A stretch of 44,312 nucleotides of DNA from Planctomycetota bacterium (GCA_022564995.1 JADFKK010000019.1:1-44312); one strand, 5' to 3'. Shown: positions 25,866-34,400, numbered from the stretch's first letter. The notes: a model not told the origin generated them from the sequence alone. Translations and numbers: made by a program.

Positions 25866-25875
25866 GATAGTAGTC

Positions 25876-25950
25876 GTAGGTTATGCTTCAGCATAACACC
25901 GCGCCGGCGGCGGCAATGAGTTAGCCCTGTTATGCTAAAGCATAACCTAC
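25876..25950. repeat. Double-hairpin palindrome, GTTATGCTTCAGCATAAC family (copy a)
   Basis: Arms at 25876-25897 and 25929-25950 are reverse complements with one mismatch around a 31-base spacer. Each arm is GTAG followed by a GTTATGCT/AGCATAAC hairpin. It lies between convergent genes (PQQ and DUF502) and could stop transcription from both sides. Confidence 0.9.
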
Positions 25951-25981
25951 AGCCACCCGTTATCGACCATTTCGACCGAGC

Positions 25982-26662
25982 CTAATCCTCCACCTTCACC
26001 CGATACTGCTGGGGAATCACCTGCGGGGCCAGCACGCCGGCGGAGAAGTAGAGCTTCATGAGGTCGTCGACTTTCATCTCGACGGTCGTGACGGCGCCGA
26101 TGGGCACGAAGACGATGCCGCCGGACATGGGGATCGGTGAGGTGGGGATGTAGACCGCGTAGCAGTCCTGTTGGCTGAATCGATACACCTCGCGGCTGGT
26201 TAGCAACGCCAGGAAGCCGCCGCCCTCGGACGGACCGAAGGCGCAAAAAACGGCCGTCATGCTCTTCACGTCGGTCGCGCCGTCGCCCTTGAGCAGGCCG
26301 ACGACTTGTGCGACCGGCTTGTAGATCGTGCGGACTACCGGGATACGTTCAACCGTGGCTTCAAAAAATGCCTCGAAACGATGCCGGGCGGTGGTCCGAA
26401 CGAACAGACCGAGCAACCAGATGGCGACCAGCACCAGGGCGCCGCCGATTAACGTGGCGACCGTTGGATCGCTGACCAACCCCAGCCCAATCCATTGCAA
26501 CGCCTTGCCGAGCCAGGTGTCGGCCCCGACGATTGCTTGCAGGTATCCGGCTAGATAGCTGATGATCGCCAGCGTAATGACGATCGGCAAAATGGCAAAC
26601 AGCCCCGTCAGAAAGGTCGCGCCGATGCCCCGCTTCCAGATCCAGGAGAGTGCGGATTTCAT
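25982..26662 (-). CDS. DUF502 family membrane protein
   Basis: 226 residues. Two long hydrophobic segments occur near the N-terminus (ATFLTGLFAILPIVITLAII at ~15-34 and VATLIGGALVLVAIWLLGLF at ~68-87). They are followed by the DUF502 core: a VERIPVVRTIYKPVAQVV segment and PTSPIPMSGGIVFVP. Length and motif order are those of the family, whose biochemical role is not established. The gene is flanked on both sides by a copy of the PQQ gene's 3' end plus a palindrome, which marks it as lying within or next to a local duplication. Confidence 0.88.
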   Translation of the reverse strand: MKSALSWIWKRGIGATFLTGLFAILPIVITLAIISYLAGYLQAIVGADTWLGKALQWIGLGLVSDPTVATLIGGALVLVAIWLLGLFVRTTARHRFEAFFEATVERIPVVRTIYKPVAQVVGLLKGDGATDVKSMTAVFCAFGPSEGGGFLALLTSREVYRFSQQDCYAVYIPTSPIPMSGGIVFVPIGAVTTVEMKVDDLMKLYFSAGVLAPQVIPQQYRVKVED

Positions 26663-26706
26663 GGTGCAGCGCTCACATGTAGGTCTCGCTTGCCGAGCGG
26701 GATCTG

Positions 26707-26781
26707 TTCGTAGTGTCCGGCTGTTAATATCTGATTCGCAACGACCGCGAATCAGCCTGTTACGACATGCTGCCGCGGTGA
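26707..26781 (+). pseudogene. Remnant of the 3' end of a PQQ-propeller gene (duplication scar)
   Basis: From about 26726 the sequence reads YLIRNDRESACYDMLPR-stop, against YYLVRNDREAACYEMPLR-stop at the end of the intact gene (25788-25841). DNA similarity fades upstream of about 26707. The remnant is followed, as in the intact locus, by a GTTATGCTTCAGCATAAC palindrome, though the GCAGGTTTCC hairpin is absent here. No upstream coding remains. Confidence 0.8.
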
Positions 26782-26788
26782 GTCAGCC

Positions 26789-26863
26789 GTAGGTTATGCT
26801 TCAGCATAACACCGCGTCCGCGACGACATTGGGTTGGTGCTGTTATGCTGAAGCATAATCTAC
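26789..26863. repeat. Double-hairpin palindrome, GTTATGCTTCAGCATAAC family (copy b)
   Basis: Arms at 26789-26810 and 26842-26863 around a 31-base spacer similar to copy a. The right arm supplies the TAG stop codon of the Uma2 gene (26860-26862, minus strand). Confidence 0.9.
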
Positions 26864-27513
26864 GACTTGGCAAAACCCTGCCCGCGAATCCAGTCGACGA
26901 AGGTGCGAATTTGCTTGGTTTCGTTGATGGATCCCTCGAAACGCAGGAATCGAGACAACTCGCCGACCGGCAAGAACGGAAACGACAAGCTGCTTTCGGC
27001 CGCATGATATTCTCCACCGGCGCCGAGGTGCAGCACGCTGAGCTGCTCGCCGTCGAATCGCCACAGTTCCGGAATGCCGAACGCGGCAAAAATCGGCTGG
27101 CGAGGAACACTGCTGCGGCTGATGTCGATTTCGACGCCCAAATCGGGCGGGGGCATTGTCAGGGGATCAAACTGCATGGCGTCCGCCATGGCCGGTTGAT
27201 TGGCGATCCAATAACATTCGTCTGGTTCAAATCCACGAGCAAGGTCATCCCGTTGGAAGGTCATCGATCCGCCGCCGCGGGCCGCAATATCCATCTCAAG
27301 GCAGATCGTCTCGATCATTCGACCCAGGAATGTCTTGAAAAACTCATGGGTCAGAGAGGTGGTCATCATTTCCAAAGTACCTCGATCGTAAGTCATCCGG
27401 ATCGGGCGCTCGCGCAGCTCTTCCCCGAGCAGCTGATACAGTTCCCAACTGACATCCGTCAGGAGGAAACAGTGGTTGGGCTCGAACTGTTGGGTGCGGG
27501 TGATTGTGGCCAT
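26860..27513 (-). CDS. Uma2 family (DUF820) putative restriction-endonuclease-fold protein
   Basis: 217 residues with the Uma2 layout. The N-terminal region has YQLLGEELRERPIRMTYDRGTLEMM. The core has FDPLTMPPPDLGVEIDIS followed by FAAFGIPELWRFDG, the stretch that normally holds the PD-(D/E)xK-like acidic residues and the GVPEYW-type motif. A basic C-terminus follows. The family is abundant in cyanobacteria and planctomycetes, usually as scattered paralogues, and its biological role is unclear. The start at ATG 27513 lacks a strong ribosome binding site. The stop codon is the TAG of a palindrome's GTAG foot. Confidence 0.85.
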   Translation of the reverse strand: MATITRTQQFEPNHCFLLTDVSWELYQLLGEELRERPIRMTYDRGTLEMMTTSLTHEFFKTFLGRMIETICLEMDIAARGGGSMTFQRDDLARGFEPDECYWIANQPAMADAMQFDPLTMPPPDLGVEIDISRSSVPRQPIFAAFGIPELWRFDGEQLSVLHLGAGGEYHAAESSLSFPFLPVGELSRFLRFEGSINETKQIRTFVDWIRGQGFAKS

Positions 27514-27582
27514 GATGTCGGCGTCTGGGGAATCGACGAGGTCAACAAATCAACGTGGGTTCAACTCTAGCATGATACCATG

Positions 27583-27629
27583 TCCGTGGCGGTATTGAGT
27601 AGCCTCTGTTATGCTGAAGCATAACCTAC
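27583..27629. repeat. Eroded copy of the GTTATGCTTCAGCATAAC palindrome (copy c)
   Basis: The right arm at 27608-27629 is intact and the spacer (GTGGCGGTATTGAGTAGCCT) resembles copies a and b. The left arm survives only as a remnant near 27570. It lies just past the sdhB stop, within the Uma2-sdhB gap. Confidence 0.8.
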
Positions 27630-27630
27630 C

Positions 27631-28473
27631 CTACCGATCAAACCACTTCTTCAGCACGTGCAGCGTGGTGCTGCGGCCGGCGCGGGCGATGGAGGTGGTG
27701 AGCGGGATTTCCTTGGGACAAACGGCCACGCAGTTTTGGGCATTGCCGCACATCTGAATGCCGCCCGGCCCGGTCAGGGCATCGAGCCGCTCGCCGGCGA
27801 TGAACTTGCCGATCGGGTTCGTGTTGAACAGCACGGCCTGGCTGATGGCGTGTGCCCCGACAAACGCAGAATCGTACGTTGCCGATTTGCGGGCGGAGAA
27901 ATCTTCGTCGCTCTCGCTTTCGTCCTGAGTCGATTCGATTTTCGTGTATTGCGGGCAGGCCTCGAGGCAGCAGCCGCAACTCATACACTCGCTTAGCGGG
28001 TACGATTGCTGTTGCTCCTCCATCGAACGCAGCGGGCCTTGGCCACGATCCAAATAGCCGTCGACGGGCACCCAGGCTTTGACTTTCGTCAGCGCGCGAA
28101 ATAGCCGCGTGCGATCGACCACGAGATCGCGAATCACCGGGAATTTGCTCATCGGCCGCAGCTCGATCTCGCCGGGGCAATCTTCCATCAGTCGGTCGAT
28201 CAAGGCGGTGCATGCCTGCCGGGTGCGGCCGTTGATGAGCATCGTGCAGGCCCCGCAAACCTCTTCCAGACAGTTGGAATCCCAGCAGACGGGCGCCACC
28301 GGCTGGCCGTCGACGGTTTCCGCCTGGGCGGCGATCTTCTGTAGGGCGCTGATGACGTTCATGTCCCTTTCGTACGTCACCCGATGCCGCTCCCAGCGGC
28401 TGCGCTCGCCCGGCGCGTCCTGGCGCAGCACACGGACCTCGAAAGAGTCGATTTCGGGGTGTTGATCGCTCAT
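27631..28473 (-). CDS. sdhB: Succinate dehydrogenase iron-sulfur subunit
   Basis: 280 residues from ATG 28473; upstream in-frame codons to 28572 translate a palindromic element and are rejected. The [2Fe-2S] cluster ligands are C68, C73, C76 and C88 within NCLEEVCGAC...RQAC, the spacing of the Bacillus-type enzyme. The [4Fe-4S] ligands are in CMSCGCCLEACP (C163, C166, C169) with C252, and the [3Fe-4S] ligands in C242, C248 and C173. It passes electrons from the flavin of SdhA to the quinone site at SdhC. No Shine-Dalgarno sequence precedes the ATG, because the whole gap to sdhA is filled by an inverted-repeat element ending four bases upstream. Confidence 0.95.
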   Translation of the reverse strand: MSDQHPEIDSFEVRVLRQDAPGERSRWERHRVTYERDMNVISALQKIAAQAETVDGQPVAPVCWDSNCLEEVCGACTMLINGRTRQACTALIDRLMEDCPGEIELRPMSKFPVIRDLVVDRTRLFRALTKVKAWVPVDGYLDRGQGPLRSMEEQQQSYPLSECMSCGCCLEACPQYTKIESTQDESESDEDFSARKSATYDSAFVGAHAISQAVLFNTNPIGKFIAGERLDALTGPGGIQMCGNAQNCVAVCPKEIPLTTSIARAGRSTTLHVLKKWFDR

Positions 28474-28476
28474 GGC

Positions 28477-28669
28477 GTAGGGTGGGCACTGCCCACCAAA
28501 ATAATCAAAAAGCACGAAATCCGAAATCCTAAACAAATTCAAATGTCGAAATTCAAAAGCCCGAAACAGCAAAGTACCAGCATTTGGTCATTTGTACATT
28601 TGGATTTGTTTAGGATTTCGTGCTTAGAATTTAGGATTTCTTTATGTGGTGGGCAGTGCCCACCCTATG
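28477..28669. mobile_element. MITE-like element with hairpin ends in the sdhA-sdhB gap
   Basis: 193 bases. Outer arms of the GGTGGGCAnTGCCCACC family are at 28477-28497 and 28648-28669, with a GTAG foot on the left and a degenerate one on the right. Inside is AT-rich DNA (28498-28647) that is itself an imperfect inverted repeat: AAGCACGAAATC...CCTAAACAAAT against its complement, one side with a six-base insertion. There is no coding capacity. The base composition contrasts sharply with the GC-rich surroundings, as expected of a nonautonomous insertion. Confidence 0.75.
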
Positions 28670-28671
28670 GG

Positions 28672-30624
28672 TCAATTCACGGCTACCCGTTCCTTCCACA
28701 CTTCTTCGATCGCTTCGGCTCCGACCAATCCGTACAGCCTGGGGCGGGGCGGAACCAGCGAGGTGTCGACTTCTTCGTAAGCAAGTTGCGGCTCTCCATC
28801 TTCATCGAGCACCGCGACGGTCGACTTGAGCCACTTAGCGTTCCTTTCCTCGAACTTGTCGCACCATGCCTCGGCCTGACGCCGTCGCTCGGCCGGGTCG
28901 GTTGCTTCGAGACCCGGCATGGCGAAATCGGGCTTGTAATGGGCCCCGCGGCATTCGTCGCGCTGCAAGGCCCCCTTGAGCAGCGTCTTGGCCAGCGGGA
29001 ACATGTCAATCAAGGCCGCCGTGAACACCACGTTCTGATTCGTCCAGTTGCCGGTGTCCGAGAGCGAACACTTGGCGGCCCGTTGTTCCAAGTCGCAGAC
29101 CGTTGCGTAGGCCTGTTCGAGGTCTTTGTTGAACCGCACGACGGTGGCGGTCCGGGTCATCACTTCGCCCAACTGCTGGTGCAGCAGATACGGATTCTCG
29201 CCGCCGCCGGGCCGCTTGAGCAGCGCGTCGAAGTTTTGCTGCCGCTGGCGTCGGGCTCCTTCGAATAGTGACGACGGTTGATCGGCGGCCGTGCCATCGT
29301 CGCTCGATTCGAGCAGCGTCTCGATACCGGGGGCAACCATCAGGCCGCTGAAGATGCAGCTCAACAGCGAGTTGGCCCCCAGACGATTGGCTCCGTGGTA
29401 TTGATAATCGCACTCGCCGATGGCGTACAGCCTGGGGATGTTGGTGGCCTGATTGACCGGCGAGCCGATGTTCAGTCCGCCATCGGCCGTCCGCTCGTAG
29501 TCGACCCACAGCCCGCCCATCGAATAATGGACGGCGGGGAAAATTTTCATCGGCTCGTCGCGCGGATCGACGCCCTGGAATTTTTCGTAGATCGAGAGGA
29601 TGCCGCCTAGCTTGCGGTCCAGTTCCTCGCGGGGGATATGCGTCAGGTCGAGATAGACGCATTGCCGATCGGCATCGACGCTCAAGCCTTCGTGAACGCA
29701 GACGTTGAAAATCTCGCGCGTGGCAATGTCGCGCGGCACGAGGTTGCCGTATTCGGGATAGCGCTCTTCGAGAAAATAATATCGCTCCGACTCCGGAATC
29801 TCTCGCGGCGAGCGCTCGTCGTGCGGCGTCCGCGGAACCCACACCCGGCCCCCTTCGCCGCGGGCGCTCTCGCTCATCAGCCGTAGCTTGTCGGCGCCGG
29901 GAATGGCGGTGGGATGGACCTGAATGAATTCGGCGTTGGCGTATTTGGCGCCGGCCTGGAACGTGCGGCTGACCGCGCCGCCGTTGCAGACCAGCGACAT
30001 GGTCGAGCGGCCATAGAGCAGGCCGCAGCCGCCGGTGGCGATAATTACCGCGTCGGCCGGGTACGTGCGGATTTCCATGCTGATCAGATCCTGCGCCACG
30101 ACGCCGCGACAGATGCCGGCGTCGTCAATTATCGGGCCGAGATAATTCCAGGACTCGAATTTCTTCACGCGGCCTTCGGCTTCCCAACGCCGCACCTGCT
30201 CGTCGAGGGCGTAGAGTAACTGCTGGCCGGTCGTTGCGCCGGCGAAGGCGGTTCGCTTGAACAAGGTTCCGCCGAAGCGGCGATTGTCGAGATGGCCCTC
30301 GCTGGTGCGATTGAAGGTGACGCCCAGCCGGTCCATCAGGTCGATGATCTTCGGTGCCCAATAGACCATCTCTTTAACGGGCGGCTGATGCTGCAGGAAA
30401 TCGCCGCCGTAAACCGTATCGTCGAGGTGCAGGTCTTCGCTGTCGCCAAGCTGCCTCGTGCGGGCGTTGACACTGTTGATGCCGCCCTGCGCGCAGACGC
30501 TGTGCGAGCGCTTGACCGGCGTCAAGCTGATCAAGTCGACGTCGATGCCCAGCTCGGCCAGCTTCATCGTCGCCGCCAGCCCTGCCAGCCCTCCGCCAAT
30601 CACCATGACCCGCTGTTTTGGCAT
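28672..30624 (-). CDS. sdhA: Succinate dehydrogenase flavoprotein subunit
   Basis: 650 residues from ATG 30624 with AGGAAACGG upstream. The FAD-binding N-terminus is VMVIGGGLAGLAATMKLAE. The covalent FAD site is His41 in SHSVCAQGGINS. The catalytic and substrate region includes YSMGGLWVDYE and the NRLGANSLLSCIFSG segment. It is the catalytic subunit oxidising succinate to fumarate on the cytoplasmic side. Sequence style and gene order C-A-B match the type B (Bacillus-like) succinate:quinone oxidoreductases that usually work with menaquinone. Confidence 0.96.
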   Translation of the reverse strand: MPKQRVMVIGGGLAGLAATMKLAELGIDVDLISLTPVKRSHSVCAQGGINSVNARTRQLGDSEDLHLDDTVYGGDFLQHQPPVKEMVYWAPKIIDLMDRLGVTFNRTSEGHLDNRRFGGTLFKRTAFAGATTGQQLLYALDEQVRRWEAEGRVKKFESWNYLGPIIDDAGICRGVVAQDLISMEIRTYPADAVIIATGGCGLLYGRSTMSLVCNGGAVSRTFQAGAKYANAEFIQVHPTAIPGADKLRLMSESARGEGGRVWVPRTPHDERSPREIPESERYYFLEERYPEYGNLVPRDIATREIFNVCVHEGLSVDADRQCVYLDLTHIPREELDRKLGGILSIYEKFQGVDPRDEPMKIFPAVHYSMGGLWVDYERTADGGLNIGSPVNQATNIPRLYAIGECDYQYHGANRLGANSLLSCIFSGLMVAPGIETLLESSDDGTAADQPSSLFEGARRQRQQNFDALLKRPGGGENPYLLHQQLGEVMTRTATVVRFNKDLEQAYATVCDLEQRAAKCSLSDTGNWTNQNVVFTAALIDMFPLAKTLLKGALQRDECRGAHYKPDFAMPGLEATDPAERRRQAEAWCDKFEERNAKWLKSTVAVLDEDGEPQLAYEEVDTSLVPPRPRLYGLVGAEAIEEVWKERVAVN

Positions 30625-30641
30625 ACCGTTTCCTGATACGT

Positions 30642-30708
30642 ATCAGCCGCGGGGCGTTAGCCCCCGGTTATCGTCGCACTAACCGGGGGCTAACGCCCCG
30701 CGGCTGAT
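30642..30708. repeat. Perfect 29-base inverted repeat, ATCAGCCGCGGGGCGTTAGC family (copy 1)
   Basis: Arms at 30642-30670 and 30680-30708 are exact reverse complements around nine bases. Each arm also contains a GGGGC-GTTA-GCCCC hairpin. It lies in the sdhC-sdhA gap, within the operon. This family lacks the GTAG foot. Confidence 0.95.
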
Positions 30709-30733
30709 TCCAAGATTAATGTTTGACGAAGCG

Positions 30734-31516
30734 CTATCCACCCGAATCCCGGTCAACACCACGACGCGAATTTGTCGGCCGTTCCTCTTTGCCTTCGATG
30801 TATTTCTTCTCTTGAATTCTGAGCCTCTCCATTTCCTCGGCCGCCTTGATGTCGACGTCGCCGAACCCGCTCATGGCGGACAATCCGAGGCAGGCCAGTC
30901 CGATGCCGAACACGGCGCAAACGGTTGTGGCGTGTTTCTGTGCTCTGGGGCTGGTCCACACGCCCCAGGTAATGCCCATCGTCCACAGGCCGTTGGCCAA
31001 GTGAAAACAACAGGCCAACACGCCGACGGCGTAACCGATCTTCACCGGCAGGGATGACAGGGCGATGGCCGCCGATGAGCTGGCGTGCTGGTGCTGGAAA
31101 TTGCCGCCCCCGAGCGGCGCGAAATAATGGTGCATGTGCCACAGGTGCCAGGCAATGAAGAAAAACGCAATGATGCCGGTGGCCCGCTGGAGCGTGTAGC
31201 GGATGTTGCTGCCGTAGCGATATTCGCCCGTGTTGGGCACGCCGCCGGCGATGATCACCACGCCGAAGACGGCGTGAAACAAAATCGGAATGAAAATAAA
31301 CACCCACTCGATCACCTGCAGCGCCACCGGACCGACCGAGTGAATACGATCGACGTTGTCCTGAAAGATCGTGGTGCTGGCGAGAATGCTGGAGTTGACC
31401 AGCAGGTGGACGACCATGTACGCGCCGACCGGAACCAGCCCACTGAGCGAGTGCAGCCGCCGAATGAGAAAATCGTGGCGAACCAGAAACGATCCCTGTG
31501 GCCCGGTATCCGTCAT
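30734..31516 (-). CDS. sdhC: Succinate dehydrogenase cytochrome b558 subunit (five-helix, di-heme type)
   Basis: 260 residues. Five predicted membrane helices carry histidines at family positions that can ligate two b hemes: H37 (VVHLLVN), H81 (ILFHAVFG), H124 (AWHLWH) and H172 (CFHLANGLW). This is the single-anchor type B membrane subunit that replaces separate SdhC and SdhD. It anchors SdhAB and reduces the quinone. A charged cytoplasmic C-terminal tail (AAEEMERLRIQEKKYIEGKEE) is longer than usual. It is first gene of the sdhC-A-B operon; gaps of 109 and 198 bases inside the operon are occupied by palindromes. Confidence 0.93.
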   Translation of the reverse strand: MTDTGPQGSFLVRHDFLIRRLHSLSGLVPVGAYMVVHLLVNSSILASTTIFQDNVDRIHSVGPVALQVIEWVFIFIPILFHAVFGVVIIAGGVPNTGEYRYGSNIRYTLQRATGIIAFFFIAWHLWHMHHYFAPLGGGNFQHQHASSSAAIALSSLPVKIGYAVGVLACCFHLANGLWTMGITWGVWTSPRAQKHATTVCAVFGIGLACLGLSAMSGFGDVDIKAAEEMERLRIQEKKYIEGKEERPTNSRRGVDRDSGG

Positions 31517-31560
31517 GTCGCTCGCCGCATCTGATCGCGGTGATGTTGTGAGAGTGACTC

Positions 31561-31638
31561 ATCAGCCGCTGGGCGCTAGCCCACGGTTCCTCGCGGAAAA
31601 CATCCCTGGGAACCGGACGCTAGCGCGTCGCGGCTGAT
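31561..31638. repeat. Imperfect inverted repeat, ATCAGCCGC family (copy 2)
   Basis: Arms at about 31561-31590 and 31609-31638 share the outer ATCAGCCGC / GCGGCTGAT and the inner CGCTAGC/GCTAGCG of the family but have several mismatches. It lies upstream of sdhC and downstream of ftsH. Confidence 0.75.
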
Positions 31639-31690
31639 GTTTTCATGCACCGCCAGTATAGAGACGCGCCGCGAATTGACAAGCAGAGTA

Positions 31691-31758
31691 GTAGGGCACG
31701 CTCCGCGTGCCGAAATGGATCGGCGTGAGCGAGTGGCGGCACGCGGAGCGTGCCCTAC
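31691..31758. repeat. Double-hairpin palindrome, GTAGGGCACGCTCCGCGTGCC family
   Basis: Perfect 22-base arms at 31691-31712 and 31737-31758 around 24 bases. Each arm is GTAG plus a GGCACGC-TCC-GCGTGCC hairpin. The right arm's GTAG supplies the TAG stop codon of ftsH (31755-31757, minus strand). Confidence 0.95.
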
Positions 31759-33944
31759 GCCTCACGGGTGCTGGACGAATCCTGGGCTTCGCTCCGCTTG
31801 GGCTTTGGCTCGGCTTCGGTGCCAGGGACGATCATCGGGCTGGGCGAGTTGGCCTCGATGATCTTCTTGAGGTCGACCGCGTCGATGACCTCGCGCTCGA
31901 TCAGCCGCTCGGCCAGGGCAACCAGCGCGGCGCGGCGATTCTGCAGAATGTTCCGCACCTTCTCGATCTCTTCGTCGATGATCCGCCGCACCTCCTCGTC
32001 GATCTCGCGGGCGGTCTGCTCGCTGTGCATCGGCTGCGAGAAATCGTGCCCCCCGGCCGTCATGAAGGGGCTCCGCTGGCTCTCGCGATAGGAGACGCGA
32101 CCCAGCCGGCTCATTCCGTAGTCCATGACCATGCTGCGGGCGAGTTCGCTGGCCCGCTCCAGGTCGTTTTGGGCGCCGGTCGAGATGTCGTCGAAGATGA
32201 TTTCCTCAGTGATCGTGCCGGCCAGCAAGACTTGGATGCGGCTTTCCAACTCGCTTTTGGTCAGCAGATAGCGATCGTCTGTCGGTCGCTGCATCGTGTA
32301 ACCCAAGGCAGCGAAGCCACGGGGGATGATCGACACTTTATGGACCGGGTCGGTGTTGGGCAGGCTATAAGCGACCAAGGCATGGCCCGACTCGTGGTAG
32401 GCAACCCGTTGCTTCTCGTCCTCTTGCATGATCCGTTGCTTCTTTTCCAGGCCGGCAGTCACGCGTTCGACGCCTTCGTTGAATTCGTCCATGCCGACCG
32501 TCTTGGCACCTTTGCGGGCGGCCAGCAGCGCGGCCTCGTTGACCAGATTGGCCAGATCGGCCCCACAAAATCCGGAGGTGATGGCGGCAATTTCCCTCAG
32601 ATTGACCGACTCGTCGAGTTTGACCTTCTGCACGTGAACCTTGAAAATGTCTTCCCGCCCGCGCAAGTCGGGCCGGTCAACGAGCACCTGGCGATCGAAT
32701 CGCCCGGGCCGCAGCAGTGCCGGATCAAGTATCTCGGGGCGGTTGGTGGCCGCCATGACGATTACGCCGGTGTCGGAGTTGAAGCCGTCCATTTCCACCA
32801 GCAGCGCGTTGAGCGTTTGCTCGCGCTCGTCGTGGCCGCCGACCATGCCGCTGCCGCGGGTCTTTCCCAGGGCGTCCAGCTCGTCGATAAAGATGATGCT
32901 GGGGCTCTTGGCCGCGGCCTGGGCGAACATGTCGCGCACACGGGCCGCCCCGACGCCGACGAACATCTCGACGAAGTCGGAACCCGACAGGCTGAAAAAC
33001 GGCACATTGGCCTCGCCGGCGACCGCTCTGGCCAACAGTGTCTTGCCGGTTCCGGGAGGGCCGACGAGCAATACGCCGCGCGGAATTCTGCCGCCGAGAA
33101 CTTGATATTTCTCCGGCGTGCTGAGGAACTCGACCACTTCACGCAGCTCTTCAACGGCCTCGTCTACCCCGGCCACATCGTCGAAAGAGATGCCGATTTC
33201 CTCTTGGGCATACATCTTGCCGCGGCTGCGTCCGAAGGCCATCGCCGATCCGGCCCCGCCGATCCGCCGCATCATGAAGATGAAAATCACCACCATCAAG
33301 GTGAACAGCACGAGCATCGGAACGTAACTGCTCCAGGGGCTCGGTCCTTCTTCGAATGTCCAGGTGATGATTCCAGAATCTTCGTTGGCCTCTTCAAGAA
33401 GCTTGGCCTCTTTGTTTGCCTCTTCGAGCAGCTCAGCAAGCCGTCCTTGCATATTGTGCGACGGCTGCAAATCGGTCGTGAATTCGACCAGCGTTCCCGT
33501 TAATTCGCCGTCCGATGCTTCGTCGGGCTCCTGGCCTTCTTTGAGCGAGACCTCATCCGGCTTGAAATTCTCTGGCAGCAGATTATCAGGCCGGTCCTTG
33601 GCCTCTTCGATCAACACGCGGCCGATCTTGCCGGTCAGCGTGTAGGTACCGAGTTTTAAGCCACGAGGCAGGAAGTAGTAATAGGTTTTTTTCTTGCCCG
33701 TCGGTTCGGTGATTTCGACAAAGGCGTTTCTCCCCACGGCCCTACCCTCGGCCTTGGGATTGCTTTGCTTGACCAGTTGGACGATGTCGCCGTAGTCAAG
33801 TTTCGGCCCCTTGCGACCGCTGAGAATGCTGAACAAGAACAGCATCAAGACGCCCATCCCGAGCAGAACCCAGATGGCATTGCCGCTCAGCAGAGATTTC
33901 TTCTCGGGCGGTTTCCCGGAAGGTTCTTTCTTATCGTTGTCCAT
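31755..33944 (-). CDS. ftsH: ATP-dependent zinc metalloprotease FtsH
   Basis: 729 residues from ATG 33944; in-frame codons up to 34040 translate a palindrome and are not used. TM1 is ~22-42, followed by a ~165-residue extracytoplasmic domain ending in a repeated LLEEAN helix, then TM2 ~207-226. AAA+ domain: Walker A GPPGTGKT (295-302), Walker B IIFIDE (350-355) and the second-region-of-homology ATNRPE...RPGRFDR. The zinc site is HESGH (517-521). It degrades membrane and short-lived cytoplasmic proteins as a hexamer. Domain order and length are normal for planctomycetes. It is divergent from dxr. Confidence 0.97.
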   Translation of the reverse strand: MDNDKKEPSGKPPEKKSLLSGNAIWVLLGMGVLMLFLFSILSGRKGPKLDYGDIVQLVKQSNPKAEGRAVGRNAFVEITEPTGKKKTYYYFLPRGLKLGTYTLTGKIGRVLIEEAKDRPDNLLPENFKPDEVSLKEGQEPDEASDGELTGTLVEFTTDLQPSHNMQGRLAELLEEANKEAKLLEEANEDSGIITWTFEEGPSPWSSYVPMLVLFTLMVVIFIFMMRRIGGAGSAMAFGRSRGKMYAQEEIGISFDDVAGVDEAVEELREVVEFLSTPEKYQVLGGRIPRGVLLVGPPGTGKTLLARAVAGEANVPFFSLSGSDFVEMFVGVGAARVRDMFAQAAAKSPSIIFIDELDALGKTRGSGMVGGHDEREQTLNALLVEMDGFNSDTGVIVMAATNRPEILDPALLRPGRFDRQVLVDRPDLRGREDIFKVHVQKVKLDESVNLREIAAITSGFCGADLANLVNEAALLAARKGAKTVGMDEFNEGVERVTAGLEKKQRIMQEDEKQRVAYHESGHALVAYSLPNTDPVHKVSIIPRGFAALGYTMQRPTDDRYLLTKSELESRIQVLLAGTITEEIIFDDISTGAQNDLERASELARSMVMDYGMSRLGRVSYRESQRSPFMTAGGHDFSQPMHSEQTAREIDEEVRRIIDEEIEKVRNILQNRRAALVALAERLIEREVIDAVDLKKIIEANSPSPMIVPGTEAEPKPKRSEAQDSSSTREA

Positions 33945-33961
33945 CGATACCTTCTCGTCTC

Positions 33962-34053
33962 GTAGGGTGGGCAATGCCCACCAGCGGCAAAAAACTCTCC
34001 ATCCGAATCTCGAAATCCAGGCTTTCTTCCCGGTGGGCAATGCCCACCCTACG
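33962..34053. repeat. Double-hairpin palindrome, GTAGGGTGGGCAATGCCCACC family
   Basis: Arms at 33962-33982 and 34032-34053 around ~49 bases, in the leader of ftsH 18 bases before its start codon. The arms match the outer ends of the element at 28477-28669, but the interior is different and not AT-rich. Confidence 0.9.
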
Positions 34054-34327
34054 GGAATGAGCCGCGCGTCCCACCATTACTCATAGTATGGCCTACGCTT
34101 CTATTGTACAACGATGCCGCCGTGGGCTTTTTGGAGCACGGAGAAGCTGTCTTGTTTCCGGTAAGCGTCCCTCTTAGAATGTGGTCGGGTTACCTCAAGT
34201 CCAAGCCTGCAATGGCTTTTTCGTGCGGCGGCGGCGACATGACGGACGCGGCCTCCGCTGCCCTCCGATATCATCCCTATAATCGATTCGTTGCCCGCTG
34301 TTTCGCTTCCGGCCGTGTGTTGATCGG

Positions 34328-34353
34328 TAGCTGAATTCTTGCGAATTCAGCTA
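34328..34353. repeat. Palindrome TAGCTGAATTC-TTGC-GAATTCAGCTA
   Basis: Perfect 11-base arms with a four-base loop, preceded by G to give GTAG on the left. It lies 47 bases before the dxr start. Confidence 0.9.
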
Positions 34354-34400
34354 TGAATGCCTTATTTCCCGGCGGTCGCCCAAAGCAGTGACCTATCTGC

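Larger units (their letters stand above)
33945..34400. other. Divergent intergenic region between ftsH and dxr
   Basis: 456 bases with no convincing gene. It holds two palindromes (33962-34053 and 34328-34353). A weak candidate -10 for ftsH on the minus strand is TACTAT (complement of 34084-34089), 17 bases from a TTGTAC. No tRNA or riboswitch-like fold was recognised. Confidence 0.5.

Noticed and set aside
28474..28572. Extended N-terminus for SdhB (MLFRAFEF...)
   Set aside because: These codons translate the palindromic element, and SdhB homology begins at the ATG at 28473.
30734..31757. Divergent or antisense genes overlapping sdhC
   Set aside because: Plus-strand frames here (for example 31085-31534) lack domains and oppose a five-helix subunit with conserved heme ligands.
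31707..33503. 598-codon plus-strand frame opposite ftsH
   Set aside because: FtsH on the minus strand has every diagnostic motif; the antisense translation shows none and is a GC-driven shadow.
33945..34040. Extended N-terminus for FtsH (MPTGKKAW...)
   Set aside because: It translates a palindrome in the leader; FtsH normally starts just before its first transmembrane helix.
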